Assembly (NCBI GenBank): GCA_016716475.1 | Contig: JADJWG010000004.1 | Location: 1-64,000 of the forward strand | Length of the DNA stretch: 64,000 nt | Direction: 5' to 3' | DNA from: Phycisphaerales bacterium | Lineage (GTDB): Bacteria > Planctomycetota > Phycisphaerae > UBA1845 > Fen-1342 | Part shown: one piece after another, positions 1 to 8,261 of the stretch | Position numbering within the stretch: position 1 is the first letter of the stretch | Layout: every line of letters begins with the position of its first letter | Position numbers and translations under genes: made by a program | The notes under the pieces: generated by a model | The model's input: only the letters and a program-made list of their open reading frames with translations | Databases searched by the model: none | What the model was told of the DNA's origin: nothing

Positions 1-27
1 TGACAGTTAGGTTTTTGTTTGTACACT
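1..27 (+). promoter_or_regulatory. Possible recA promoter
   Basis: The window opens with TGACA, which would complete a TTGACA -35 box if the base before the window is T. A TACACT -10-like hexamer follows at 22-27 after a 16-nt spacer. The recA start lies about 100 nt downstream. The -35 is cut by the window edge, so this is only a candidate. No LexA box that I can name is visible in the leader. Confidence 0.35.
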
Positions 28-130
28 CGGGGAGGTTCGTGGCATCGGCTGTCGACTGGGGTGGACCGGTCGGCGGCGGATGGATGCCACCGGGGCCGCG
101 GCGGCACCACCGCACGGCGAGGAGATGGGC

Positions 131-1327
131 ATGTCAGCCAAGTCCAACGGTCGTTTGGAAAGCACCGAGGTCGAGCGCGAGGAGAACCGGAAGGAGGCCC
201 TCGGTCGGGCTGTGCAGCAGATCGAGAAGTCCTTCGGTAAAGGTGCGATCATGTACCTTTCCGAGCAGCAGGGGGCCACGGTTGATGGTGTCTCGACGGG
301 CAGCATTTCACTGGACCTCGCGCTCGGCGGAGCGGGTATCCCGCGTGGTCGGGTAGTCGAGATTTACGGACCCGAGTCCTCCGGCAAGACGACGCTGACA
401 CTGCACATCATCGCGGAAGCGCAACGGGCGGGTGGTTTGGCAGCGTTCATCGATGTGGAGCACGCGTTCGACCCGGTGTGGGCGAAGCGTCTGGGTGTGA
501 ATCTCGAAGATCTGATGATCAACCAGCCCTCGTGCGGGGAAGAGGCGCTGGAGATTTGCGAGTATCTCGTCCGATCCAACGCGCTCGATGTCATCGTGGT
601 GGACTCGGTGGCGGCCCTTGTGCCGCGAGCGGAGCTCGAGGGGCAGATGGGCGACACACACGTCGGGATTCAAGCCCGGCTGATGAGCCAGGCCATGCGG
701 AAACTCACGGGCATCTCCGCCAAGAGCCGGACGAGCGTGCTTTTCATCAACCAGATTCGCGAGAAGATTGGCGTGATGTACGGCAGTCCGGAGACGACTC
801 CGGGCGGCCGCGCGCTGAAGTTCTACTCGTCCGTGCGCATTGATATCCGCAAGATCGGCATGCTGCAGGATGGGGACCAGGCGATCGGAACGCGCGTGCG
901 GGCCAAGGTGGTCAAGAACAAGGTTGCGCCACCATTTCGCCAGGCGGAGTTCGATATCCTGTTCGAAAGCGGCATGAGTCGCGAGGGCGACGTGCTCGAT
1001 CTGGCCGCCGAGGCCGGCGTCATTACCCGCGCTGGCACATGGTTCAGCTATGGGGAGGCGCGCATGGGACAGGGGCGCGACAACGCCCGCCAGTTTCTCC
1101 GCGACAACCCCGACATCATGGCCGAGGTGCGCGCCAAGGTCCTGGCCCTCAAGGTGCCCCCCCGCCCCGGCACCGGTGACGCTGCCGGGGCCGCGCCCGC
1201 CACCGGGACAGTTCCTGTGTCCGATACTTCGTCCGACGATGCCGGAGAGGAGAAGAAGCGCGGTCGCGCGACTGTTGCGGCGCCCCCGGTCCGCAAAGTC
1301 GCCGCGGCCGCGTCCCGTAAACGGTGA
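131..1327 (+). CDS. recA: Recombinase RecA
   Basis: RecA forms ATP-dependent filaments on single-stranded DNA, drives homologous strand exchange and acts as SOS co-protease in the cytoplasm. The 398-residue product has Walker A GPESSGKTT (residues 80-88), the Walker B strand VIVVDS (about 154-159), the L1/L2 loop region and the typical N-terminal helix ending KSFGKGAIMYL. The family is usually 340-360 residues; the extra length is a low-complexity Ala/Pro/Lys tail (last ~60 residues, ending ASRKR) rather than the usual acidic tail. The ATG at 131 is chosen because GAGGAG sits 6 nt upstream; in-frame ATGs at 80 and 125 are less well placed. The next gene starts about 150 bases downstream on the same strand. 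Confidence 0.98.
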   Translation: MSAKSNGRLESTEVEREENRKEALGRAVQQIEKSFGKGAIMYLSEQQGATVDGVSTGSISLDLALGGAGIPRGRVVEIYGPESSGKTTLTLHIIAEAQRAGGLAAFIDVEHAFDPVWAKRLGVNLEDLMINQPSCGEEALEICEYLVRSNALDVIVVDSVAALVPRAELEGQMGDTHVGIQARLMSQAMRKLTGISAKSRTSVLFINQIREKIGVMYGSPETTPGGRALKFYSSVRIDIRKIGMLQDGDQAIGTRVRAKVVKNKVAPPFRQAEFDILFESGMSREGDVLDLAAEAGVITRAGTWFSYGEARMGQGRDNARQFLRDNPDIMAEVRAKVLALKVPPRPGTGDAAGAAPATGTVPVSDTSSDDAGEEKKRGRATVAAPPVRKVAAAASRKR

Positions 1328-1425
1328 ACACGCAGCTCGTGATCTGCCGCGTTGCACCAGTGTGGCAGGTCGGGGTGATGTGTACGCTGAACTTGGCCGA
1401 CGAAAGAGCAGGAGGGGAGTGTTCC

Positions 1426-1442
1426 CCGTGCGTATCGCACGG
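1426..1442. repeat. Perfect inverted repeat upstream of htrA-like gene
   Basis: CCGTGCG-TAT-CGCACGG is a perfect 7-bp stem with a 3-nt loop, 33 nt before the protease start. The flanks GGGGAGTG and GTGCTCCCGTCCCC can extend it imperfectly and a short T run follows. It could be a recA terminator or attenuator, or an operator for the protease; the sequence does not decide. Confidence 0.45.
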
Positions 1443-1475
1443 AGTGCTCCCGTCCCCTTTCCGGAGCCGCGTTCG

Positions 1476-2756
1476 ATGCGCGTGAGCGCGCCACCCAGCG
1501 ATGCTTCGAGTCGGCGCGGCGATCAGCGCGCTTTGTGGGCGGCCATGGCGTTGTTTCTCGCGCTGGCCGTCGTGGCGGCACGGGGCGCCGCTCCTGGCGA
1601 CCCGGCCCACGCGGCGCAACCGGCGGCGGGCGGGCAGGCGGGCGTGGTTTCGTGGCCGGCTTCTCATGCTTCCGTGCTGCGCGGTGCAGACTCGGAAGAC
1701 ACCGCGGAGGCCGCGGCGCTGGAGCGCGCTTTCGAGCGTGTCATTGCGACGGTCGGCCCCGGGGTGGTCGGGATTCGCGCGCAGCGGTTCGAGGGGGGTG
1801 GCGATCGGCAGCGCGAGCGCGCGGACGGAGAGAGCGGTGGATCGCGCTACGCGGTGACCGTCAACGGCAGCGGCACGGTGATCGCCTCGGACGGTCTGGT
1901 GCTCACCAACGAGCACGTCATTCGTGGAGCGGCGGAAATACTCGTCTTCCTGCACGACGGAAGGCAGCTTCCCGCCGTACTCGTTGCCGCGGATGTGCGC
2001 AGCGATCTGGCGGTCCTGCGGATTGCGGCACAGGAACTGGTGACGCTGCCTTTCGGCGACTGGCACGGCGTGCGACGTGGCCAGTGGGCGCTCGTGGTGG
2101 GTAACCCCTTTGGTCTCGGCAACGATGGCCAGCTCTCGGTCTCCGTTGGCGTGGTGGCGAATCTTGGCCGGCAGTTGCCGGGACTCGGTCAAACCGACGA
2201 TCGCCTCTACTACGACATGATCCAGGTCACGGCGCCGATCAACCCGGGGAACTCCGGCGGTCCGCTGGTCAACCTGCGCGGGGAGCTCATCGGCATCATC
2301 ACCGCGATGCACACGCGTTCTTCCGCGGACGACGGCATCGGCTTTGCGATTCCGCTGCATGCGGCGACGCGTCGCAATATTTCGCGGCTTGTCGCGGGTG
2401 AAGCCATCGAGTACGGCTACCTGGGTCTCGTCGTGCGACAGCCGGACAGTTTCGAGCGGTCGGAACTCGGTACGCGCTATGGCGTGGTCGTCAGATATGT
2501 TGAGCCCGAGGGTCCGGCGGCTGCGGCCGGCGTGCAGGCCGGAGACATCCTGCTGCATTTCGACACGACGCCGATATCTGGACCGGCTCAGCTTGCAGCG
2601 CAGGTGGGGGGCAGGTCGGTCGGCGCGTCGGTGCCGGTTGTGGGACGGCGCGGTGCGCTGCCCCTGGAGTGGAGCATCAAAATTGGACCGCGCGATCCCG
2701 AGCGGGTACGCGTCCTGCGCGAACGTTTTCGGGAAGAAGACGGGCTCGGAAGCTGA
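1476..2756 (+). CDS. HtrA/DegP-type trypsin-like serine protease with one PDZ domain
   Basis: An envelope S1C-family protease expected to degrade or handle misfolded exported proteins. The 426-residue product has a hydrophobic N-terminal export or anchor segment (about residues 24-36, ALFLALAVVAARG), then the protease domain with the full triad: H147 in TNEHV, D177 in RSDLAVL and S260 in GNSGGPL. One PDZ domain follows (about 330-410, GDILLHFD). DegP has two PDZ domains, so the layout is closer to DegS. The ATG at 1476 follows GGAG; ATG 1545 would also leave a signal-like start. It lies downstream of recA with its own inverted repeat and converges with the next gene. Confidence 0.9.
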   Translation: MRVSAPPSDASSRRGDQRALWAAMALFLALAVVAARGAAPGDPAHAAQPAAGGQAGVVSWPASHASVLRGADSEDTAEAAALERAFERVIATVGPGVVGIRAQRFEGGGDRQRERADGESGGSRYAVTVNGSGTVIASDGLVLTNEHVIRGAAEILVFLHDGRQLPAVLVAADVRSDLAVLRIAAQELVTLPFGDWHGVRRGQWALVVGNPFGLGNDGQLSVSVGVVANLGRQLPGLGQTDDRLYYDMIQVTAPINPGNSGGPLVNLRGELIGIITAMHTRSSADDGIGFAIPLHAATRRNISRLVAGEAIEYGYLGLVVRQPDSFERSELGTRYGVVVRYVEPEGPAAAAGVQAGDILLHFDTTPISGPAQLAAQVGGRSVGASVPVVGRRGALPLEWSIKIGPRDPERVRVLRERFREEDGLGS

Positions 2757-2784
2757 TCCGACCGCCGAATACATGAAAGAAATA

Positions 2785-2816
2785 GGCGGCCACGGGCCTA
2801 TCAGCCCACAACCGCC
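2785..2816. terminator. Candidate bidirectional terminator hairpin
   Basis: Nested inverted repeats GGCGG (2785-2789)/CCGCC (2812-2816) and GGGC (2794-2797)/GCCC (2804-2807) lie between two convergent genes. There is no T tract, so factor-independent termination is uncertain. Confidence 0.4.
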
Positions 2817-2848
2817 GAGGGTGCGCATAAGTTGGTGCGGGCGCAGTG

Positions 2849-3166
2849 CTAGCGCGGCCGCACTTCCTCGAAGAGGCGCTCGAGCGCGATCTCCAGCTTG
2901 TCCTCAGTGAGATAGGTCCCATTCGCGATTTGCGCGCGGATGGCCGCAATGCGCTGCGCGTTGGCCTGTGTGGCCGCCGCCTCGGGGTCGTAAGCCAGCG
3001 CCGCGGGGGATAGCACCACCTGATCGGTGGCAGGCGCCGTCGCCGGCGCGGACCGGACGGCCGTGTCGGCGGCCGGGCGTTCGCCGGTTCGTTCGGTGAC
3101 GACGCGTTCGGGTTGGGCGGGCAATCCCGCGCTCCGTCCGAGGAGAGATCCTAGCACCTGTGTCAT
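2849..3166 (-). CDS. flgM: FlgM-like anti-sigma-28 factor
   Basis: FlgM binds sigma-28 (FliA) and holds back late flagellar transcription until the hook is complete. The 105-residue product has a disordered Ala/Thr/Glu-rich N-terminal half and the FlgM C-terminal signature RIAAIRAQIANGTYLTEDKL followed by an amphipathic helix ending LFEEV, where sigma-28 contacts lie in known family members. GGAGG lies about 12 nt before the ATG, a long spacing; an upstream in-frame ATG at 3214 is less likely. No flagellar or sigma gene is adjacent, so the partner must be elsewhere. The gene converges with the protease gene. Confidence 0.75.
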   Translation of the reverse strand: MTQVLGSLLGRSAGLPAQPERVVTERTGERPAADTAVRSAPATAPATDQVVLSPAALAYDPEAAATQANAQRIAAIRAQIANGTYLTEDKLEIALERLFEEVRPR

Positions 3167-3500
3167 GGTTACACACAACCTCCAGCGACCGGCCCGCAAC
3201 GGGCCTGGAACCACATGTCGTCGCCATCCAAGTTGGCAGGAAAGCTCGGACGCCGCTCTCGCCGCTCCATCGGCGCAGCAATGTACGGACGTCCACCCAC
3301 TCGCTCAATGGGCGATATCGACCGGGCTCCCCGCCGGGATTGAAAGGAAATATCGGGATTTCCATTTTCGGGCGTCATCGCCCGTGGAGTGCTTCCCAGA
3401 TGTATTGTTATCGGCCGGAATTCTCGGCTGCACGCGCAAATTCTGCCGCCCAGATGCAGGTGATGAAGATAGAGGTGTCGGTGTGTGTTGCGCCTGCGGT
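3167..3500. other. Intergenic region upstream of flgM-like gene
   Basis: About 330 bases without a convincing gene; short open frames here have no recognisable product or start site. On the minus strand it contains GCCGATAA (3415 to 3408), identical to the sigma-28 -10 consensus, about 240 nt before the flgM start, but I see no matching -35. Confidence 0.4.
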
Positions 3501-4004
3501 CTACAACCAGTCTGCGATCGGGCGCACCCGCTCAGCAAAGTGTATGCGAGGCATGTACACCGTGTCCCACTTCTGGCTCCGCACGCGTGAGTGCAGCCGA
3601 TACTCACCGACCGGTATGCCCGCGAAGACATAGCGGGCGGCACGGAAATCGTGCACCAATTCCGGCAGCGGCGCCTCGGCCGCGTCGAGCCGATACGCAA
3701 ACACGAGCAGCGCTGCGAAGCCCGCCCCAAATACCGTCTCCCACTGCGATAACCCGTCGAGGTCGGCCCGGGTCACCCAGTTTTCCCAGCCGGTGGTGGC
3801 ATGACCGTTTCGCCGGCCCCAACGCCGCCCCTTGACATCGACCAACCAGTTCGTGCCGTGTTCCGCGTAGACGATGAAGTCGAAGCTCTTGAGGGGCGCA
3901 TCATGAAAAGCCGCGCGGCGGGCTTCGTCCACGGCGACGTAGGGGATTTGTCGCCCACGCAGGTAATGCTCGAATGCCGCTTCGTAGACGATGTGCGCCT
4001 TCAT
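3501..4004 (-). CDS. HYExAFE family protein, nuclease-like
   Basis: The 167-residue product begins MKAHIVYEAAFEHYL, matching the name-giving motif of the HYExAFE family known from planctomycetes (here VYEAAFE). Beyond the motif it shows a PD-(D/E)XK-like arrangement: E12 in the AFE motif, D42 in SFDFIVY, then D56 and K58 in LVDVKG. This is what a restriction-endonuclease-fold catalytic core looks like, but the function of the family is not known to me. An upstream in-frame ATG (4037) would put a strong hairpin inside the coding region, so ATG 4004 is preferred. It reads away from msrB on the same strand, about 90 bases downstream of it. Confidence 0.75.
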   Translation of the reverse strand: MKAHIVYEAAFEHYLRGRQIPYVAVDEARRAAFHDAPLKSFDFIVYAEHGTNWLVDVKGRRWGRRNGHATTGWENWVTRADLDGLSQWETVFGAGFAALLVFAYRLDAAEAPLPELVHDFRAARYVFAGIPVGEYRLHSRVRSQKWDTVYMPRIHFAERVRPIADWL

Positions 4005-4011
4005 ACGCGCC

Positions 4012-4042
4012 CCCGCGTGCCAGGCACCAGATGGCACGCGGG
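4012..4042 (-). promoter_or_regulatory. Leader hairpin of HYExAFE gene
   Basis: CCCGCGTGCC (4012-4021) and GGCACGCGGG (4033-4042) form a perfect 10-bp stem with an 11-nt loop, ending 7 nt before the minus-strand ATG at 4004. A TACGAT -10-like hexamer at 4052-4047 would start transcription near 4040, placing the hairpin at the very 5' end of the mRNA. Confidence 0.5.
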
Positions 4043-4094
4043 TGGTATCGTAGCGGCTGGCCCGGGCGCCGGAAACCGCGCGCTGCCCCCGGAA

Positions 4095-4742
4095 CTACGG
4101 CTGTGAAGCTTGAGTGCCGGTCGAGCGGGGCGAGAAAAGCAACGAAGCGGAATTGATGCAGTACCGCAGGCCGGTGGGTCGTGGCCCATCCTCGAACACA
4201 TGCCCCAGGTGCGCGTCGCAACGGGTGCAGACCACTTCGACGCGCACCATGCCGTAGCTCGTGTCGCGCCGCTCGGTGATCGCACCCTCAGCCGCTGGTT
4301 TCCAGTAGCTGGGCCAGCCCGTACCGGAGTCGAACTTCGTCGCCGAGTCGAACAGCACGGCCTCGCAGCAGACGCAACGGAACACCCCGTCGTCCTTGTG
4401 GTTCCAGTACTTTCCGGTGAAGGCCCGCTCCGTGCCGCCCTGCCGCGCCACGCGGTACTGCTCAGGCGTCAGCTTGGCCCGCCATTCCTCATCGGACAGC
4501 GCCATGGCGGTGGAGCCACCGTCAGTGGCGACGCGCACTTCGGGGAACAGCTCGCAGGTAGGCGGATCGGCTGTGGCGCGCTGTGGGTTTTGGCGGCCGC
4601 TGTCCTCGCCCTGTGTGGTGGCCGGCCCGGCAGTATCTTCCCCGTTCTTGCGCTCGTTTGTCGCCATGTTGCACCCTGTGATCGCCAAGGCAAGCCACAC
4701 TGTGACGCCCAGGCCGAGCAAAGTGGTTCGTGATATCAACAT
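4095..4742 (-). CDS. msrB: Peptide-methionine (R)-S-oxide reductase MsrB, lipoprotein
   Basis: MsrB reduces methionine-R-sulfoxide in oxidised proteins. The 215-residue product starts with a lipoprotein signal (residues 1-24, hydrophobic core then LAITGC), a ~45-residue linker, and a complete MsrB domain beginning near EEWRAKLTPEQY. Visible are the GTGWPSYW motif, both zinc-binding pairs (CVCC and CTRC) and the catalytic cysteine in RYCINSASL. A signal plus domain of this length is longer than cytosolic MsrB (about 140-150 residues), so the protein should act outside the cytoplasm and need an extracytoplasmic reductant. No msrA is adjacent. Confidence 0.95.
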   Translation of the reverse strand: MLISRTTLLGLGVTVWLALAITGCNMATNERKNGEDTAGPATTQGEDSGRQNPQRATADPPTCELFPEVRVATDGGSTAMALSDEEWRAKLTPEQYRVARQGGTERAFTGKYWNHKDDGVFRCVCCEAVLFDSATKFDSGTGWPSYWKPAAEGAITERRDTSYGMVRVEVVCTRCDAHLGHVFEDGPRPTGLRYCINSASLLFSPRSTGTQASQP

Positions 4743-4894
4743 TCAACACCTATCCATGGTGGCAGCCCGCACGGTCACCTGTTTGAGGAACGTCAACCAG
4801 GGCCGCGGAATTCCCGTGGCGGCGGCCGCGAGCTACGCTGAATCGTAGCGCCAGTCCTCCAGGCGGGCAGGGCTGCCGGGACGCGGGCGGGGAC

Positions 4895-4900
4895 TACAAT
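4895..4900 (+). promoter_or_regulatory. -10-like hexamer directly before rarD
   Basis: TACAAT ends 8 nt before the rarD ATG and no Shine-Dalgarno sequence is present, which is the arrangement of a leaderless or near-leaderless transcript. No good -35 match is seen. Confidence 0.35.
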
Positions 4901-4908
4901 CGGACTTC

Positions 4909-5856
4909 ATGAAACCCGTGGCAACGCCTGCCGATGTACCGTCCGAAGTGCTACGCTACGCCCCCAGCGCCGCGGCCGACGGCCGTGCCCTGCGGGTGGG
5001 AGCGCTGTATGGGATCGGGGCGTACGCGCTGTGGGGCATCTTTCCGCTGTACTTCAAGCTGGTGGAACGGGTTCCGGGGTTGGAAGTACTAGCGCACCGC
5101 ATCGTCTGGTCGGTCGTATTTTTGCTGGTGCTGCTAGCGCTGCGGCGGTCGTGGCGCCCGCTCGGAATCGCGTTGCGCACCCGGCGGGTCGTGGTGACGC
5201 TCGCGGTGACGTCGCTTCTGATCGCCTGCAATTGGCTGCTGTTCATCTGGGCGGTGACCCACGATCACATTCTGCAGGCGAGCTTGGGATACTTCATCAA
5301 CCCGCTGGTGAATGTCCTGTTGGGTGCGGTTTTTCTGCGCGAGCGCCTGCGCCGGATTCAGACCGCCAGCGTCCTGCTCGCGGCGGTGGGGGTCGGTTAC
5401 CTCACCTTCGCCGGCAGCGAGCCGCCGACCGTGGCGCTCATCCTGGCGGCGACGTTCGGGGTGTACGCACTGCTGCGGAAGATCGCCCAGGTGGATGCCG
5501 TGGTTGGGCTCACGGTCGAGACTGCGCTGCTCCTGCCATTTGCCGCGGGCTACCTGCTCTGGTTGCTGAGCCAGCAAGCGGCTGTTTTCAGCACCGGCTG
5601 GGGGATCAGCATGGTGCTGATGGCGGCAGGAGTGGTCACGGCCACGCCGCTATTGCTCTTCGCCATGGCAGCGCGAAGACTCCGACTGGCAACGCTCGGG
5701 CTGTTGCAATACATCGCGCCGACCGGGCACTTCCTCATTGCGGTCGTGGTTTTTCGCGAGCCGTTTTCTGGAGCGCACCTGTTCGCATTCGCATGTATCT
5801 GGGTGGCGTTGGCGATCTACTCATCCGACCTTGTGCGCCGGACGCGGGCCGCCTGA
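4909..5856 (+). CDS. rarD: RarD-type EamA-family transporter
   Basis: An inner-membrane permease of the drug/metabolite transporter superfamily; the substrate of RarD proteins is not established. The 315-residue product has ten hydrophobic helices in two EamA halves, with the characteristic RarD opening GIGAYALWGIFPLYFKL (about residues 28-44), AHRIVWS in the next helix and GYFINPLVNVLLG in the middle. About 25 polar residues precede the first helix. No Shine-Dalgarno is visible; a TACAAT box sits just upstream. The following gene is convergent, only 15 bases away. Confidence 0.92.
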   Translation: MKPVATPADVPSEVLRYAPSAAADGRALRVGALYGIGAYALWGIFPLYFKLVERVPGLEVLAHRIVWSVVFLLVLLALRRSWRPLGIALRTRRVVVTLAVTSLLIACNWLLFIWAVTHDHILQASLGYFINPLVNVLLGAVFLRERLRRIQTASVLLAAVGVGYLTFAGSEPPTVALILAATFGVYALLRKIAQVDAVVGLTVETALLLPFAAGYLLWLLSQQAAVFSTGWGISMVLMAAGVVTATPLLLFAMAARRLRLATLGLLQYIAPTGHFLIAVVVFREPFSGAHLFAFACIWVALAIYSSDLVRRTRAA

Positions 5857-5871
5857 TCGCATTTCCCGGCG

Positions 5872-6834
5872 TCAGCGTCGCCGGAGAAGCGTGGTCGCCC
5901 ACAACAGTAACAGGCCGGTTGCGGGTTCCGGGATGAGCACGCCGTCCGCTACCAGGGTGCTGGTACCGACAAGTTGCGCGACGATTTCATCGAGCGTCAG
6001 CGTCATCAGCAGGTGGGCGGTGCCCCCGGGGGGCAGGATCGTCGGCAGGTCGAGGGGGAACTCCGGCAGATCCACGTCAGGGTTTTGTGTATTTGTGAAC
6101 GCGAGTGGCTGCAGGGATGACAGGGTGGCGAGGTCGCCGTCGAGCGCCAGGGTGCCGCCGAGGGGAAACGGAATGGGAATCGGTGGTGGTGAGAACTCCG
6201 TGCCCAGCAGACTGAGCGTGAGTGTCAGCTCAACGAGGGGGGCCACGACCAGGTCGTAATGGCCGGGACTTGTGGCAGTCAGCAGCCCGGGTGCACCGGT
6301 CCCGATCTGCTGCAACGACAGGGTGGTCACCACGATACTGCCGATGGGCAGTGTGAGCGGGAAGCCGCCGATGTAGGTCGAATCCGGGCTGCGCGTCCGG
6401 AACGAGCTGAATTCGAGCGTGATCGTGGCCGGCAGGATGATCGGTCCGCCCGCCAGGAGGTTGGCACTGAAGCCGGAGACACTGGCGGAACCCGCAGCGG
6501 GGTCGATTTGCAGCGCGAAGGTTCCGGCCGGCGCGGTGTCAACCGGACCGCCGACTCCGGCCGCGAGGGTCACCGGCACCGGCACGTTCTCTGTGCTGCC
6601 GAACGAGCCGAAAATCCCGGGTTTAGTGCGTGTCCCGGTAGGATTATCGGCGCTGTAATCGCCGCTCAGCGTGCCCGCGGTATTCAGGGTCAGTGCGAGA
6701 TTCACAGCGAGGCCGCTTGCGGCAGGGCGGATGGTGAAATCGTAGGGCAGCGCTGCGAACACAATGGTGACGTGCGCCAGCACAGCCAGGACCCCGAGGA
6801 CCCGCCGGCCGCGGCACGAAGGCGCGGTTTGCAT
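5872..6834 (-). CDS. Secreted protein with PEP-CTERM-like sorting tail
   Basis: The 320-residue product has an N-terminal signal (basic RRVLG, then a hydrophobic stretch ending VFAA), a beta-rich Thr/Gly/Leu/Pro body without a recognised domain, and a tail IPEPATGLLLLWATTLLRRR: Pro-Glu-Pro, a transmembrane helix and a terminal Arg cluster, as in PEP-CTERM exosortase substrates. ATG 6834 follows GGAGGAGG at 6-nt spacing; the ATG at 6861 overlaps that ribosome site and is rejected. The body suggests an extracellular matrix or surface structural protein; the exact role is unknown. No exosortase gene lies in this window. Confidence 0.8.
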   Translation of the reverse strand: MQTAPSCRGRRVLGVLAVLAHVTIVFAALPYDFTIRPAASGLAVNLALTLNTAGTLSGDYSADNPTGTRTKPGIFGSFGSTENVPVPVTLAAGVGGPVDTAPAGTFALQIDPAAGSASVSGFSANLLAGGPIILPATITLEFSSFRTRSPDSTYIGGFPLTLPIGSIVVTTLSLQQIGTGAPGLLTATSPGHYDLVVAPLVELTLTLSLLGTEFSPPPIPIPFPLGGTLALDGDLATLSSLQPLAFTNTQNPDVDLPEFPLDLPTILPPGGTAHLLMTLTLDEIVAQLVGTSTLVADGVLIPEPATGLLLLWATTLLRRR

Positions 6835-6890
6835 CTTTTTCCTCCTCCAGAGAGAGTTCATGATATCGAAGCACGGGTGGGCAGAGCAAT

Positions 6891-8249
6891 GTGCGTCACG
6901 GCGGCGTGGAGTTACGTGTGAGTGTTGAGCCCGCAGCGCAGGATGGAGCAGGGTCGGAGGTGGTCACGAACCCAGCTCCCGAGACGTCTCCGCCGGTCGG
7001 CGTTCGGCTCACCCCCGTCGCGGCCAGTGCGCGGGCTCCAGCCCTCGACGTGCTGCGCGGCTTTGCCCTGTTCGGCATTCTCGTCGTGAACCTGCAACTC
7101 TTCGCAGCACCCATGGTGTATATGCTCGCGCCATCTGACTTCTGGCCGGAGCGAATCGACCAGTGGGCCTTGCTGCTGATCGCGCTGTTCGGTGAAGGCA
7201 AGTTCTATGCTCTGTTCGCGCTGCTCTTCGGGGTCGGGTTCTCGCTGCAACTGGAGCGAGCGCGGTCGCTGGGGGCGGACTTCGCTGTACCTTACATCCG
7301 CCGCCTGGTCGTACTGCTGCTGCTGGGACTCACGCATGCCACGCTGCTCTGGTTCGGCGACATCCTCGCGCTGTATGCAGTGCTGGGTTTCGGCTTGTTG
7401 TGGGTGGCGCAGTGGCGTGGGCGGACGGTGTGGACGGTTGCAGGGCTCGTCTATCTGGCGCCGCTCGCGTTTTTCACCGCACTCGCCATGTTCATACCAG
7501 CAGATCTGTGGCAGGGTAATGAGGAGGGCGCTTATCTGCAGGCCCTTGCCATCGAAGGGGCCGCCGCACAGGACGCCTATCGCAGTGGCGGGTTTACCGA
7601 GTTGCTGCAACAGCGCCTGCGAGACTATTCCTATGCAATCCTGGGCCTGATCGTCATGGCTCCGGTTGTCATGGCGCTCTTTCTCCTGGGCGTGCTGCTC
7701 GGCCGAACGTCGCTGTTCAACCAGCCGGAGCGCCATCGCCCATTGTGGCTGACCCTCGCGGTCGTCGCGCTGCCTGCGGGCCTGGTCTTCAACGCCTTCT
7801 TCGCGGTGCTCATTGTGGACCGCGGCCTGCTGTTTGGATGGCGGCTGGCCGAAGTCATGCTCCTGCAATCCTTGGGGGTACCGTTGCTGACCGGGGGTTA
7901 CGTCGGGGTGCTGATGCTGCTGGTTGCGACGGAGTGGGGCCGGGCACGGCTGGCTCCGTTTGCGGCGGCTGGACGCATGGCGCTGACCAACTACCTGATG
8001 CAGACGGCCATCTGCACGACACTGTTCTACGGGTGGGGGTTCGGCTGGTACGGATACGTTCGTCCCGTGCTGTGGATCCCGCTTGCGGTAGTGATTTTTG
8101 TGTTACAGTTGGCGTGGAGCGTGCTTTGGCTGCGCTACTTCCAACTCGGCCCGCTGGAATGGGGTTGGCGGACATGGACGTATCTGCGGTGGCAGCAGCT
8201 GCGACGCAGCTTGGTGCCGCACGCCAACGGCGATCACCGGGGATTGTGA
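6891..8249 (+). CDS. DUF418 domain-containing membrane protein
   Basis: A 452-residue polytopic membrane protein. It has the DUF418/YeiB-type opening ALDVLRGFALFGILVVNL (about residues 50-67), a loop with GEGKFYALFALLFGVGFSLQ and a C-terminal half with LTNYLMQT and the aromatic stretch LEWGWRTWTYLRWQ, which are DUF418 hallmarks. The family is related to acyltransferase-3-like membrane proteins; its role is unproven. The start is uncertain: ATG 6891 lacks a good ribosome site, while GTG 6918 follows GGAG by 6 nt. It is divergent from the PEP-CTERM gene and 12 bases upstream of a small gene likely co-transcribed. Confidence 0.88.
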   Translation: MRHGGVELRVSVEPAAQDGAGSEVVTNPAPETSPPVGVRLTPVAASARAPALDVLRGFALFGILVVNLQLFAAPMVYMLAPSDFWPERIDQWALLLIALFGEGKFYALFALLFGVGFSLQLERARSLGADFAVPYIRRLVVLLLLGLTHATLLWFGDILALYAVLGFGLLWVAQWRGRTVWTVAGLVYLAPLAFFTALAMFIPADLWQGNEEGAYLQALAIEGAAAQDAYRSGGFTELLQQRLRDYSYAILGLIVMAPVVMALFLLGVLLGRTSLFNQPERHRPLWLTLAVVALPAGLVFNAFFAVLIVDRGLLFGWRLAEVMLLQSLGVPLLTGGYVGVLMLLVATEWGRARLAPFAAAGRMALTNYLMQTAICTTLFYGWGFGWYGYVRPVLWIPLAVVIFVLQLAWSVLWLRYFQLGPLEWGWRTWTYLRWQQLRRSLVPHANGDHRGL

Positions 8250-8261
8250 CGAGGAGTACCG

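Noticed and set aside
1149..2828. 559-codon minus-strand frame opposite the protease gene
   Set aside because: Antisense to a complete catalytic triad; no domain.
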